Assembly (NCBI GenBank): GCA_029861795.1
Contig: JAOTYS010000324.1
Location: forward strand, 1-5,603
Source of the DNA: Gammaproteobacteria bacterium
GTDB taxonomy: Bacteria; Pseudomonadota; Gammaproteobacteria; Arenicellales; JAOTYS01
DNA: 5,603 nucleotides
Direction: 5' to 3'
The notes beneath the pieces were generated by a model. It ran no database searches, was not told where the DNA came from, and was given only the letters and a program-made list of their open reading frames with translations. Both the position numbers and the translations under genes were made by a program. Below, in pieces: positions 1 to 5,377 of the stretch. How positions within the stretch are numbered: the first letter of the stretch is position 1; every line of letters begins with the position of its first letter.

Positions 1-1
1 C

Positions 2-1585
2 ATTGGTTTGAGCGGTGATTCCTTTATCTTATTCCAGACTCGGTTCGCGTTATTTGTGAAGCACATGATGGAAACCGGGCCGACCTGGTTTCCGGTTACC
101 TATGATCGACCGTTTCCGGATTACCCCGTCACCCCGACGTTGATGATCTATTTCACCAGCAAGATGATGGGGGGGCTCGATCGAGTGAGCGCCGTGCTGC
201 CGTCGGCGATCGCCTCCGCGGTAACGGTATCGTTTACCTACTTAATCGCGGCGCGGCTCGACAGGAGATGGGGCTACGCGAGCGTATTGTTTTCATTCTT
301 GTGTTTGGGTTTTGTTTCGGAATCGCGCACTATCTCTATGGACCAATTCACTACTGCAGTCTCCACCGTATCCTTTTACCTGGCCTTGGCGAGCGACAGG
401 GCTAAATCCAGGAAATATCTCTTCGCTTTTGCGCTTCTATTCGCTATCGGGTTTCTCTTTCGTGGGCCGATTGGTGTAATCGTGCCCACCGCCGTGATCT
501 GTATATTTTTCCTGGTTAATCGCGACATCAAGGGCTTTTTCATCATAGGCGTGATTGGTGCGATGGTCCTGATAGCGTGCTCCCTCGGCTTGCTGGCTGC
601 CGCATATCATGTTGGGGGCATGGAGTTCGTGTCACGCGTCATCGACATGGAAGTCGCGGATCGACTCTCTCGTGCCAACGAGCCATTCCACTTCTATTTG
701 ACTCATGGTCCCGGGAATTACTCGATAACGTTTGTGGTTGCCGTCCTAGTAGTACTGGTGCTCTTACTGCCGTCGAGCCGATCGAATACACGCTCGATCC
801 TTGCAAATCTGGACACCGATCATAGAAGACTGTTATCGGCCCTGATTGGTTGGGCGTTAGTCGTGATCATTGGACTGAGTTTTGCCGCGACCAAAAAGAC
901 TCGTTACATCCTGCCCGCTATGCCTGCCCTCAGCCTGTTGGCCGGCTATATCCTTGTTATCCCGGACACCCTGTCTAGTGTCGCCAAATGGTTGAGAAAA
1001 GGATTGGCCATTTTTCTGCTGTTAGCGCCGCTCGCGTTTATGATTATGGCAATCTTTGCCTATCATCAGGCCACACAAAGAGTCCCTGATCTGAAGATAG
1101 GATGGGCAGGCACGTTTGCGATCATTGGTAGCCTACTCCTCTGCGGGGCCGTCGCCTTTTTTGGAACTCGTGGCAACCTCAGAATAAGCAGCGTAATGCT
1201 CACGTCAACGCTGTGTTTTCTGTTCGTGATGGTCTATTTGGTCGAGCCCATACAGAACCGGCTTTACGGTATCAAGGCGTTTGTAGAGAAGACAGAGGCT
1301 TACATGATTGAACATAAGGCCGGCCTGGTGTTTTACAAAGAAGATCCGGAAGGGGACCCGATCCATTATCTTGCCAATGCGTCGAATCTGTTACGGCCCC
1401 GCTTCATCTTGACTTTGGTGGAGTTGGAGAATCTCGATCGCAACTCGGTGATTGTCATTGACGCCGACAAGTACGAGCTGTTGCCCGACAAAATCAAGCG
1501 GATGACTCAAATCATATACAGCAGTCAGGCCGTAGCGAGGTACCGGCCAGTAGCGCTGGTCATGGACGATCCCAACAATAAGTAG
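2..1585 (+). CDS. ArnT/PMT-type membrane glycosyltransferase, 5' end cut by window edge
   Basis: Likely an integral inner-membrane GT-C glycosyltransferase that moves a sugar from a polyprenyl-phosphate donor to an acceptor at the periplasmic face. The frame is open to the window edge, so the TTG at base 8 is probably internal; residues below count from it. The protein begins in the first periplasmic loop, so transmembrane helix 1 is missing. GDSF (3-6) and YDRPFPDYP (32-40) lie where ArnT has its DE and YFEKP motifs. Later landmarks are a helix-entry Asp in SMDQF (110-114), FRGPIG (151-156) and ATKKTRYILPAMPA (294-307), the counterpart of the ArnT AKGKLPTYIL region. About eleven hydrophobic segments precede a soluble tail (about 413-525), like the ArnT periplasmic C-terminal domain. 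The fold is clear; the substrate is not. The GDSF loop differs from classical ArnT and from the downstream paralogue, so the symbol arnT is not used. Confidence 0.87.
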   Translation: MGLSGDSFILFQTRFALFVKHMMETGPTWFPVTYDRPFPDYPVTPTLMIYFTSKMMGGLDRVSAVLPSAIASAVTVSFTYLIAARLDRRWGYASVLFSFLCLGFVSESRTISMDQFTTAVSTVSFYLALASDRAKSRKYLFAFALLFAIGFLFRGPIGVIVPTAVICIFFLVNRDIKGFFIIGVIGAMVLIACSLGLLAAAYHVGGMEFVSRVIDMEVADRLSRANEPFHFYLTHGPGNYSITFVVAVLVVLVLLLPSSRSNTRSILANLDTDHRRLLSALIGWALVVIIGLSFAATKKTRYILPAMPALSLLAGYILVIPDTLSSVAKWLRKGLAIFLLLAPLAFMIMAIFAYHQATQRVPDLKIGWAGTFAIIGSLLLCGAVAFFGTRGNLRISSVMLTSTLCFLFVMVYLVEPIQNRLYGIKAFVEKTEAYMIEHKAGLVFYKEDPEGDPIHYLANASNLLRPRFILTLVELENLDRNSVIVIDADKYELLPDKIKRMTQIIYSSQAVARYRPVALVMDDPNNK

Positions 1586-1603
1586 ACTACAAAAGGATAA
1601 ATA

Positions 1604-1630
1604 ATGAATCGAAGACGACGAAAATATTAG
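1604..1630 (+). other. 8-codon mini-ORF with a good ribosome-binding site
   Basis: ATG at 1604 reads MNRRRRKY and then TAG. AAGGA at 1593-1597 lies six bases upstream, which is well-placed Shine-Dalgarno geometry, and the start is 18 bases after the stop of the upstream glycosyltransferase gene. A strong start leading to almost nothing suggests either a tiny leader peptide or, more likely, the surviving 5' end of an operon gene whose body was lost where the GC-rich block joins. Chance is also possible for so short a frame. Confidence 0.3.
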
Positions 1631-1934
1631 TCGCATGTCGCTCACCCCTCTCGCACTGGTCGGGCCCGCACGTGCCGGACGGCACGCCGACTGCTGCCAA
1701 CTTCGGTACAACCTCGAGCCGACATGTAAAACCACGTCGATGAGTAACCGTCACACACGGCACCGTATCGCACGACCGTGGCGCGCCCCGCCGCCTACAG
1801 CTGATGCCGTCTTCGGCCCTGCCCTTCACCCGCTACGAGGTACACCGGGCGCGGTCAAGCCGCTACTCGACCCCGAGCTATTTGGATCATCGAACCGCCA
1901 CCGCAAGGCTGCAAAACTTTTTAGTTAACTCGAC
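1631..1934. other. GC-rich, C-rich block with no convincing gene
   Basis: By hand count 82 of the 120 bases at 1741-1860 are G or C, clearly more than in the flanking glycosyltransferase genes. The plus strand is C-rich, so a transcript of the minus strand would be G-rich, as structured RNAs often are. The block holds a 6-bp stem hairpin at 1671-1686 and a weaker pairing of 1756-1760 with 1776-1780. Open frames exist on both strands (for example 1635-1928 plus and 1587-1829 minus). Their products are rich in Arg, Pro, Thr and Cys, lack domain-like patterning and have no good RBS, so they look like by-products of GC-rich DNA. It could be an inserted element remnant, a structured RNA or a decayed gene; nothing here decides. 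Confidence 0.45.
1671..1686. repeat. Perfect 6-bp hairpin in the GC-rich block
   Basis: CGTGCC (1671-1676) pairs with GGCACG (1681-1686) around the tetraloop GGAC. There is no T-run on either side, so it is not an obvious terminator. It may be part of a larger folded RNA or chance in GC-rich sequence. Confidence 0.4.
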
Positions 1935-1946
1935 GATCATCGAACC
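1885..1946. repeat. 12-bp direct repeat, second copy abutting a start codon
   Basis: GATCATCGAACC occurs at 1885-1896 and again at 1935-1946, 50 bases apart start to start. The second copy ends at the base before the ATG at 1947. The flanking bases differ, so the match is exactly 12 bp. It could be a duplication scar, a pair of regulator sites or recombination debris. It occupies the place where a ribosome-binding site would be expected. Confidence 0.6.
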
Positions 1947-3428
1947 ATGCATAGCACTGCCCCACTTTCCACCCAGGCAGCCCTTATCCTTCTGGTCGTC
2001 TTCGCCGCCTTGCTATTTCTGGTCGGCCTTGATCAGTGGGATCTCTGGAGCTCAGACGAACCGAGAGTAGCCGGCATCGGAGCCGCAATCGCGCGGTCTG
2101 GTGACCTGCTCGTACCCAGGCTGAATGGCCATCCGTACCTAGAAAAACCGCCTTTGTACTTCTGGATTTCCGCCGGGATTTTCGAAGTGTTTGGCGAGAG
2201 TACATTCAACGCCAGACTACCGTCCGCCCTTGCCGCCGTTGGCGGCATCGTATTGCTATTCGTTTTGGCTCGACAGATGGCTTTCTCGCCCACGATTGCG
2301 CTGTTGGCAGGCGTCATTCTGGCCGCCTCACCCGAGTATTGGGCGATCGGGCACCGCGTTATTGTGGACATGCTGCTGTGTCTTTCGATCTCGAGCGCCA
2401 TGCTCGCATTCTACAGCGCCGACCGCCACCTTCAAGTGGGAACGCTGGCTTCGAGTCGAAGGGCGTGGCCTTGGATCGCCACCCTAATTGTCTGCTTGGC
2501 AGCCGCAGTGATGACCAAAGCCCTAGTGGGCCTTGCAATCCCCTTGACTTCTATCCTCTCTTTCCTAGTGTTCAGAACCTGGCTGAAACGGGCGTTTCAT
2601 CCGTCGTCCTGGGTGGTTTTGGTCATCGCCTCGATTCTTTGCTTTATTCCGTTCGGTGTCTGGCTATGGTTCCAGTACACACAATACGGTTGGCAGATGG
2701 TCTATGACATCGTTTGGTTACACAACCTTGCGCGCTTCAGCGGGGATAATGCATCGCACGTTCAGCCATTCTACTTTTATTTGGTGAAATTCCCGAAGCA
2801 GTTCTTCCCCTGGACATTATTGCTTCCTTTAGCGGCGATCTATCACTATCGAATGATAAGGTATCGGGGGGATACCAACTCTCTGTTCCTGTTGTGCTGG
2901 CTGATTATCCCGTTTTTACTCCTCTCTATATCGGCCAACAAACGTGGGATCTATCTTCTCCCGATCTATCCGGCAGCCTCGTTGTTCGTCGCGGTCGCTG
3001 CAGTCCGCTTCGTCGAGGAGCGTGGATGGAATTTGCGCTTCTATTGGCCCACTGTAATCAAAGCGACAGCGATCTCTTACTTGGCGCTGACACTTACTAT
3101 TGAATTCCTGATTTGGCCGGCCAAGAATGCTCGGGAATCCTACGTACCGCTGTTTGAGTACTGCGCAACACTAGAGAAAGGGGGTGCAGACCTACGACTT
3201 TATGAACCGCTGGACCGCATTCGCGGCGCTGCGGTTTTCTACCTTGGGCGTAATATCTCGGAGCTGGGTGGTCAAGAGGCGCTAGCGGGATTTCTGAAGA
3301 ATCAAAACGCCATCGTCCTGACCTATTCCGAAAATTTGCCAGAGGTTGGCGGCATTCAAGTATTGAAGAACTTCCTGATCTCGGGCAAGCGGTTCGTCGT
3401 TGTTAAGGGAAATACTGTCGAGGAATGA
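1947..3428 (+). CDS. ArnT-like membrane glycosyltransferase
   Basis: Complete 493-residue GT-C glycosyltransferase of the ArnT/PMT superfamily, expected in the inner membrane and using a polyprenyl-phosphate sugar donor. Helix 1 (about 9-29) is followed by the periplasmic loop motif SSDEPR (35-40), whose Asp37 aligns with the catalytic acid of the family, then SGDLLVPRLN (51-60) and YLEKPPLYFW (64-73), a close match to the ArnT pattern. Further landmarks are HRVIVDMLL (136-144), MTKALVGLAIP (189-199), WLHNLARFSGD (257-267) and SANKRGIYLLPIYPA (329-343). About ten hydrophobic segments lead to a soluble tail (about 391-493) like the ArnT periplasmic domain. ATG 1947 is the first start after an in-frame stop at 1926-1928, and later starts would remove helix 1, so the start is firm although no Shine-Dalgarno is visible. 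The next reading frame begins before this one ends. Acceptor and sugar are unknown; no arn pathway genes are present. Confidence 0.92.
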   Translation: MHSTAPLSTQAALILLVVFAALLFLVGLDQWDLWSSDEPRVAGIGAAIARSGDLLVPRLNGHPYLEKPPLYFWISAGIFEVFGESTFNARLPSALAAVGGIVLLFVLARQMAFSPTIALLAGVILAASPEYWAIGHRVIVDMLLCLSISSAMLAFYSADRHLQVGTLASSRRAWPWIATLIVCLAAAVMTKALVGLAIPLTSILSFLVFRTWLKRAFHPSSWVVLVIASILCFIPFGVWLWFQYTQYGWQMVYDIVWLHNLARFSGDNASHVQPFYFYLVKFPKQFFPWTLLLPLAAIYHYRMIRYRGDTNSLFLLCWLIIPFLLLSISANKRGIYLLPIYPAASLFVAVAAVRFVEERGWNLRFYWPTVIKATAISYLALTLTIEFLIWPAKNARESYVPLFEYCATLEKGGADLRLYEPLDRIRGAAVFYLGRNISELGGQEALAGFLKNQNAIVLTYSENLPEVGGIQVLKNFLISGKRFVVVKGNTVEE

Positions 3429-3882
3429 TCAAAGTCACCGATACCAAGAAAAGCACCGCACCGCCGTCAGTGTTGATACCTTGGAGATCCGTCCGCCAAA
3501 TGTCGTCTTACGAGTGAGCGAGTCCAACACCCTATCTGCAATCATTGGTGCAACATCCAGGCTAATCATAGACCTGCGCCCACAACACTTCTCCGTCGAT
3601 GAACGTCGCGCTACGTCGGCTCACTGTGTCAAAAAGGTTGAGTTATTCCAGAATCTGGGGGATAACGATGGGAGTGTGAATCAAGGCTATCGCCTGCATG
3701 CCGTCGTCCCAATTGCCGCATTTGCCGGGGCGACCTCGCATACACTAGAGATCGGTTTCGTTCCAGGCGGTGCGTCGATGTTTGGTTTCCGGCTCACGCA
3801 GGGCTTTCTAAACCTTAAGGTCAGAAATCAGCAAATCTTTAAGACAGAAGTAAGAAAACCTGACAGGATAACCGATCGATGA
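3400..3882 (+). CDS. Hypothetical protein, probably beta-rich; start unresolved
   Basis: I do not recognise this family. The open frame gives at most 160 residues from a TTG at 3400, inside the end of the glycosyltransferase gene. The confident part starts near DTLEIRPPNVVLRV (3475 on). It has alternating hydrophobic stretches (VVLRV, SRLIIDL, GYRLHAVVPIAAF, HTLEIGFVP, FLNLKV) that suggest beta strands, and no signal peptide or membrane helix. In-frame alternatives are TTG 3481 and GTG 3514. A more natural start, ATG 3425, overlaps the upstream stop as ATGA with TAAGGGA upstream at 3406-3412, but it reads in another frame and stops at 3515-3517, so one base may be missing between about 3425 and 3475. 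The 3' end overlaps the ExoD gene by four bases. Coupling suggests a role with the neighbouring envelope-glycan genes; no function is proposed. Confidence 0.65.
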   Translation: MLREILSRNDQSHRYQEKHRTAVSVDTLEIRPPNVVLRVSESNTLSAIIGATSRLIIDLRPQHFSVDERRATSAHCVKKVELFQNLGDNDGSVNQGYRLHAVVPIAAFAGATSHTLEIGFVPGGASMFGFRLTQGFLNLKVRNQQIFKTEVRKPDRITDR

Positions 3883-4511
3883 GCACGAATAATCACACTA
3901 AACTATCCACAGACTTACACCGCTACTTTTTCGAGGAAGAGCGACAACCTGAGGTCAAAGCAGGAGATATTTTGGCGTTAGCCGGGGAACGAGTCTTTGG
4001 CTTTCTATTCGTCATTTTGGCACTTCCCTCCGCCCTGCCCATACCCGCACCGGGTTACTCAATCCCCTTTGGGATATTGATGTTTCTCTTAGCAATTCAA
4101 CTAATTGCTGGAGCAAAACGCCCATGGCTTCCTCCAAGGATGCTCAATTATTCTCTCAAGCTAGAGCAGGCGCAGAGGATAATTAAAGCGGGGATGCCCT
4201 GGCTAAAACGAATTGAAGCGGTGACAAAACCTCGGCTGACCTACATTTGTAGGAGTTTACCAGGTCGTGTGTTGATGGGGTGCGCGATCGCCCTTATGTC
4301 GATTTCCATGATGATTCCTATCCCAGGCACAAATACCCTACCGGCAATGGGCATTTTCGTCACGGGCTTTGGTTTACAAGAAGACGATGGCGCAATCAGC
4401 CTTGGAGGCTTAATCATTTGCTGCGGGGCAATTATCGTCGTTGCTGGCATTTTCTTCTTCGGTATCAGCTTCTTGAACATTGTTAAAGATTGGATTGTCA
4501 GTTTGCTTTAG
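3879..4511 (+). CDS. ExoD-family exopolysaccharide synthesis membrane protein
   Basis: A 210-residue inner-membrane protein matching the ExoD family (known from rhizobial exopolysaccharide mutants and widespread in Proteobacteria) in length and pattern. A short hydrophilic N-terminus with an amphipathic stretch (VKAGDILALAGERVFGFLF, 26-44) is followed by two Pro/Gly-rich segments. These are ALPIPAPGYSIPFGILMFLL (52-71) and MMIPIPGTNTLPAMGIFVTG (144-163), each next to a hydrophobic helix. QEDDG (167-171) then leads to two C-terminal helices (about 174-209). ATG 3879 overlaps the previous stop as ATGA, and AGGA lies about ten bases upstream, so translation is probably coupled. The biochemical activity of ExoD is not established; the link to polysaccharide production comes from family genetics and fits the two upstream glycosyltransferases. 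A hairpin follows six bases after the stop. Confidence 0.9.
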   Translation: MSTNNHTKLSTDLHRYFFEEERQPEVKAGDILALAGERVFGFLFVILALPSALPIPAPGYSIPFGILMFLLAIQLIAGAKRPWLPPRMLNYSLKLEQAQRIIKAGMPWLKRIEAVTKPRLTYICRSLPGRVLMGCAIALMSISMMIPIPGTNTLPAMGIFVTGFGLQEDDGAISLGGLIICCGAIIVVAGIFFFGISFLNIVKDWIVSLL

Positions 4512-4517
4512 ACGGCT

Positions 4518-4538
4518 AGGGTGGGTCTGGCCCACCCT
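4518..4538 (+). terminator. Hairpin after ExoD gene, possible terminator
   Basis: AGGGTGGG (4518-4525) pairs perfectly with CCCACCCT (4531-4538) around the loop TCTGG. The stem is strong and begins six bases after the ExoD stop, the place expected for an operon terminator. It is followed by CGCATCTTAG rather than a T-run, so it may be a weak or factor-assisted terminator, or a structure that protects the 3' end of the mRNA. Confidence 0.55.
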
Positions 4539-4646
4539 CGCATCTTAGAGGAGGGGGTAGTCCGTATCTTTGAGTTACACTCATTTTCATTAAGGCTCAC
4601 GCTGCAACAATTAGGCGAGCTATCACACCGCTGCCGCGAAAACGTC

Positions 4647-4666
4647 TTTAATGTTAGTGCATTAAA
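4647..4666. repeat. Perfect 7-bp inverted repeat, operator-like
   Basis: TTTAATG (4647-4653) and CATTAAA (4660-4666) are exact reverse complements separated by TTAGTG. Size and spacing suit a dimeric regulator site; with no T-run it is not a terminator. It lies about 160 bases upstream of the beta-barrel relic. No known regulator consensus is assigned, and AT-rich sequence can form such repeats by chance. Confidence 0.4.
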
Positions 4667-4810
4667 CCAACGTAAAGCGCGCCGCACCCCTAGAATAATT
4701 GAGCAAACTTAAGATCGGCTGAGGAAACGAGAATCGTCAGGGAGATCGAATCACGTCTGTTTCTTAAGCTAATCTTCAAGTTCCCAGCTTACCCTTCCTG
4801 CCTAGAGCAA

Positions 4811-4817
4811 CAGGAGA
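4811..4817 (+). promoter_or_regulatory. Ribosome-binding site that fixes a GTG start
   Basis: CAGGAGA, with GGAG at 4813-4816, lies seven bases before the GTG at 4824. The competing ATG at 4817 opens a frame that stops after four codons, so the GTG is the real start and the 5' end of the beta-barrel gene is intact. Confidence 0.6.
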
Positions 4818-4823
4818 TGACTC

Positions 4824-5281
4824 GTGCTTGAACCGCATAAACTGGTACCAATGATCTTCGGAATGCTACTTCTAACCGCGCCGAGGGCAGGACTTGCCGA
4901 TGAGGATCGCTTCGAGATCGGGGTGCAGGCAAACGTTTTTTCGGCGGGAGGAGAACCTGCCAATGACATTATCGGGGGTGGAATCTTCGGCACATACAAA
5001 CTGAACGAAGATTGGTACGTAGGTGTCGGCATCGACTTGGCCAGCTATGATTTTGAGGATCCCGCTAAGATATTGGGAATCCCCACCGCTGATTCAATAG
5101 ACGCCTCAGCCGACTCGACGGCGGTCACGGCCTGGATCGAGCGGGCCGCACATTCAATATCATAACCGATGCGGACACCGAGTTCTTGCTCGTGGGAAGC
5201 ATTGGTTTGCGTCGGTCCTTGGGTGAAAACTGGAACGTCGTGGGAGCTTACCGGGCAATCATGAACCCATATGCCATATGA
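4824..5281 (+). pseudogene. Outer-membrane beta-barrel protein gene, frame-broken and truncated
   Basis: The first reading frame (4824-5165) gives 113 residues. There is a signal peptide (hydrophobic core about 7-19, probable cleavage after GLA at 23-25), then outer-membrane-style strands such as FEIGVQANVFSAGG (30-43), IIGGGIFGTYKL (49-60) and WYVGVGIDLASYDF (64-77), then an acidic loop ending VTAWIER (101-107). The frame then runs into a stop. From about 5150 a second frame continues the same kind of protein: TFNIITDADTEFLLVGSIGL, then RRSLGENWNVVGAYR, ending at TGA 5279-5281. Joined, the pieces give about 150 codons, short for a small eight-stranded barrel, and the end NPYAI lacks the terminal aromatic strand needed for outer-membrane insertion. 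A deletion at about 5140-5150 plus C-terminal loss is inferred. A sequencing error could explain the frame change but not the missing length. Confidence 0.72.
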
Positions 5282-5365
5282 ACAATAAAGAATAAGAACC
5301 ACATTGCCGCTGAAAATTTATAGACGCCAAGATCCCTCACATATTTAGACCATCGTTGAAAACGC

Positions 5366-5371
5366 GGGGAG
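5366..5371 (+). promoter_or_regulatory. Ribosome-binding site of the SDR relic
   Basis: GGGGAG lies six bases before ATG 5378. This ideal spacing marks the original start of the dehydrogenase gene, although the coding sequence behind it is broken. Confidence 0.5.
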
Positions 5372-5377
5372 TGAACA

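Larger units (their letters stand above)
4539..4823. other. Intergenic region without a recognisable gene
   Basis: About 285 bases between the hairpin and the beta-barrel relic. A 63-codon frame crosses it (4521-4712), but it begins inside the hairpin, has no good RBS and shows no domain pattern, so it is not called. The visible structure is an AT-rich inverted repeat at 4647-4666 and the ribosome-binding site at the right end. No convincing sigma-70 promoter was seen. Confidence 0.5.

Noticed and set aside
1391..1829. Minus-strand frames of 80 and 114 codons spanning the end of the first glycosyltransferase gene and the GC-rich block
   Set aside because: They overlap a clear gene or low-complexity GC-rich DNA, lack good ribosome-binding sites, and their products are rich in Arg, Cys and Ser without domain patterning.
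1631..1930. Group II intron fragment on the minus strand
   Set aside because: A GTGCG-like start and G-rich sequence hinted at it, but no domain V hairpin or reverse-transcriptase fragment could be identified, so it stays only a candidate in the findings.
1885..1946. tRNA T-arm or attachment site, because the reverse strand of the repeat reads GGTTCGATGATC
   Set aside because: The flanking bases do not form the T-arm stem, no acceptor or anticodon arms are present, and there is no integrase.
1635..2070. Plus-strand frames of 97 and 88 codons in the GC-rich block
   Set aside because: No RBS, composition typical of out-of-frame GC-rich DNA, and one runs into the certain start of the second glycosyltransferase gene.
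2..4511. arn/pmr polymyxin-resistance operon
   Set aside because: Two ArnT-like proteins are present but none of the arnA, B, C, D, E or F genes; the proteins belong to a broad superfamily with many substrates.
4521..4712. 63-codon plus-strand ORF after the ExoD gene
   Set aside because: It starts inside the operon-end hairpin, has no good RBS and shows no recognisable pattern.
4539..4823. Sigma-70 promoter for the beta-barrel gene
   Set aside because: No -35/-10 pair with reasonable spacing and match was found by eye.
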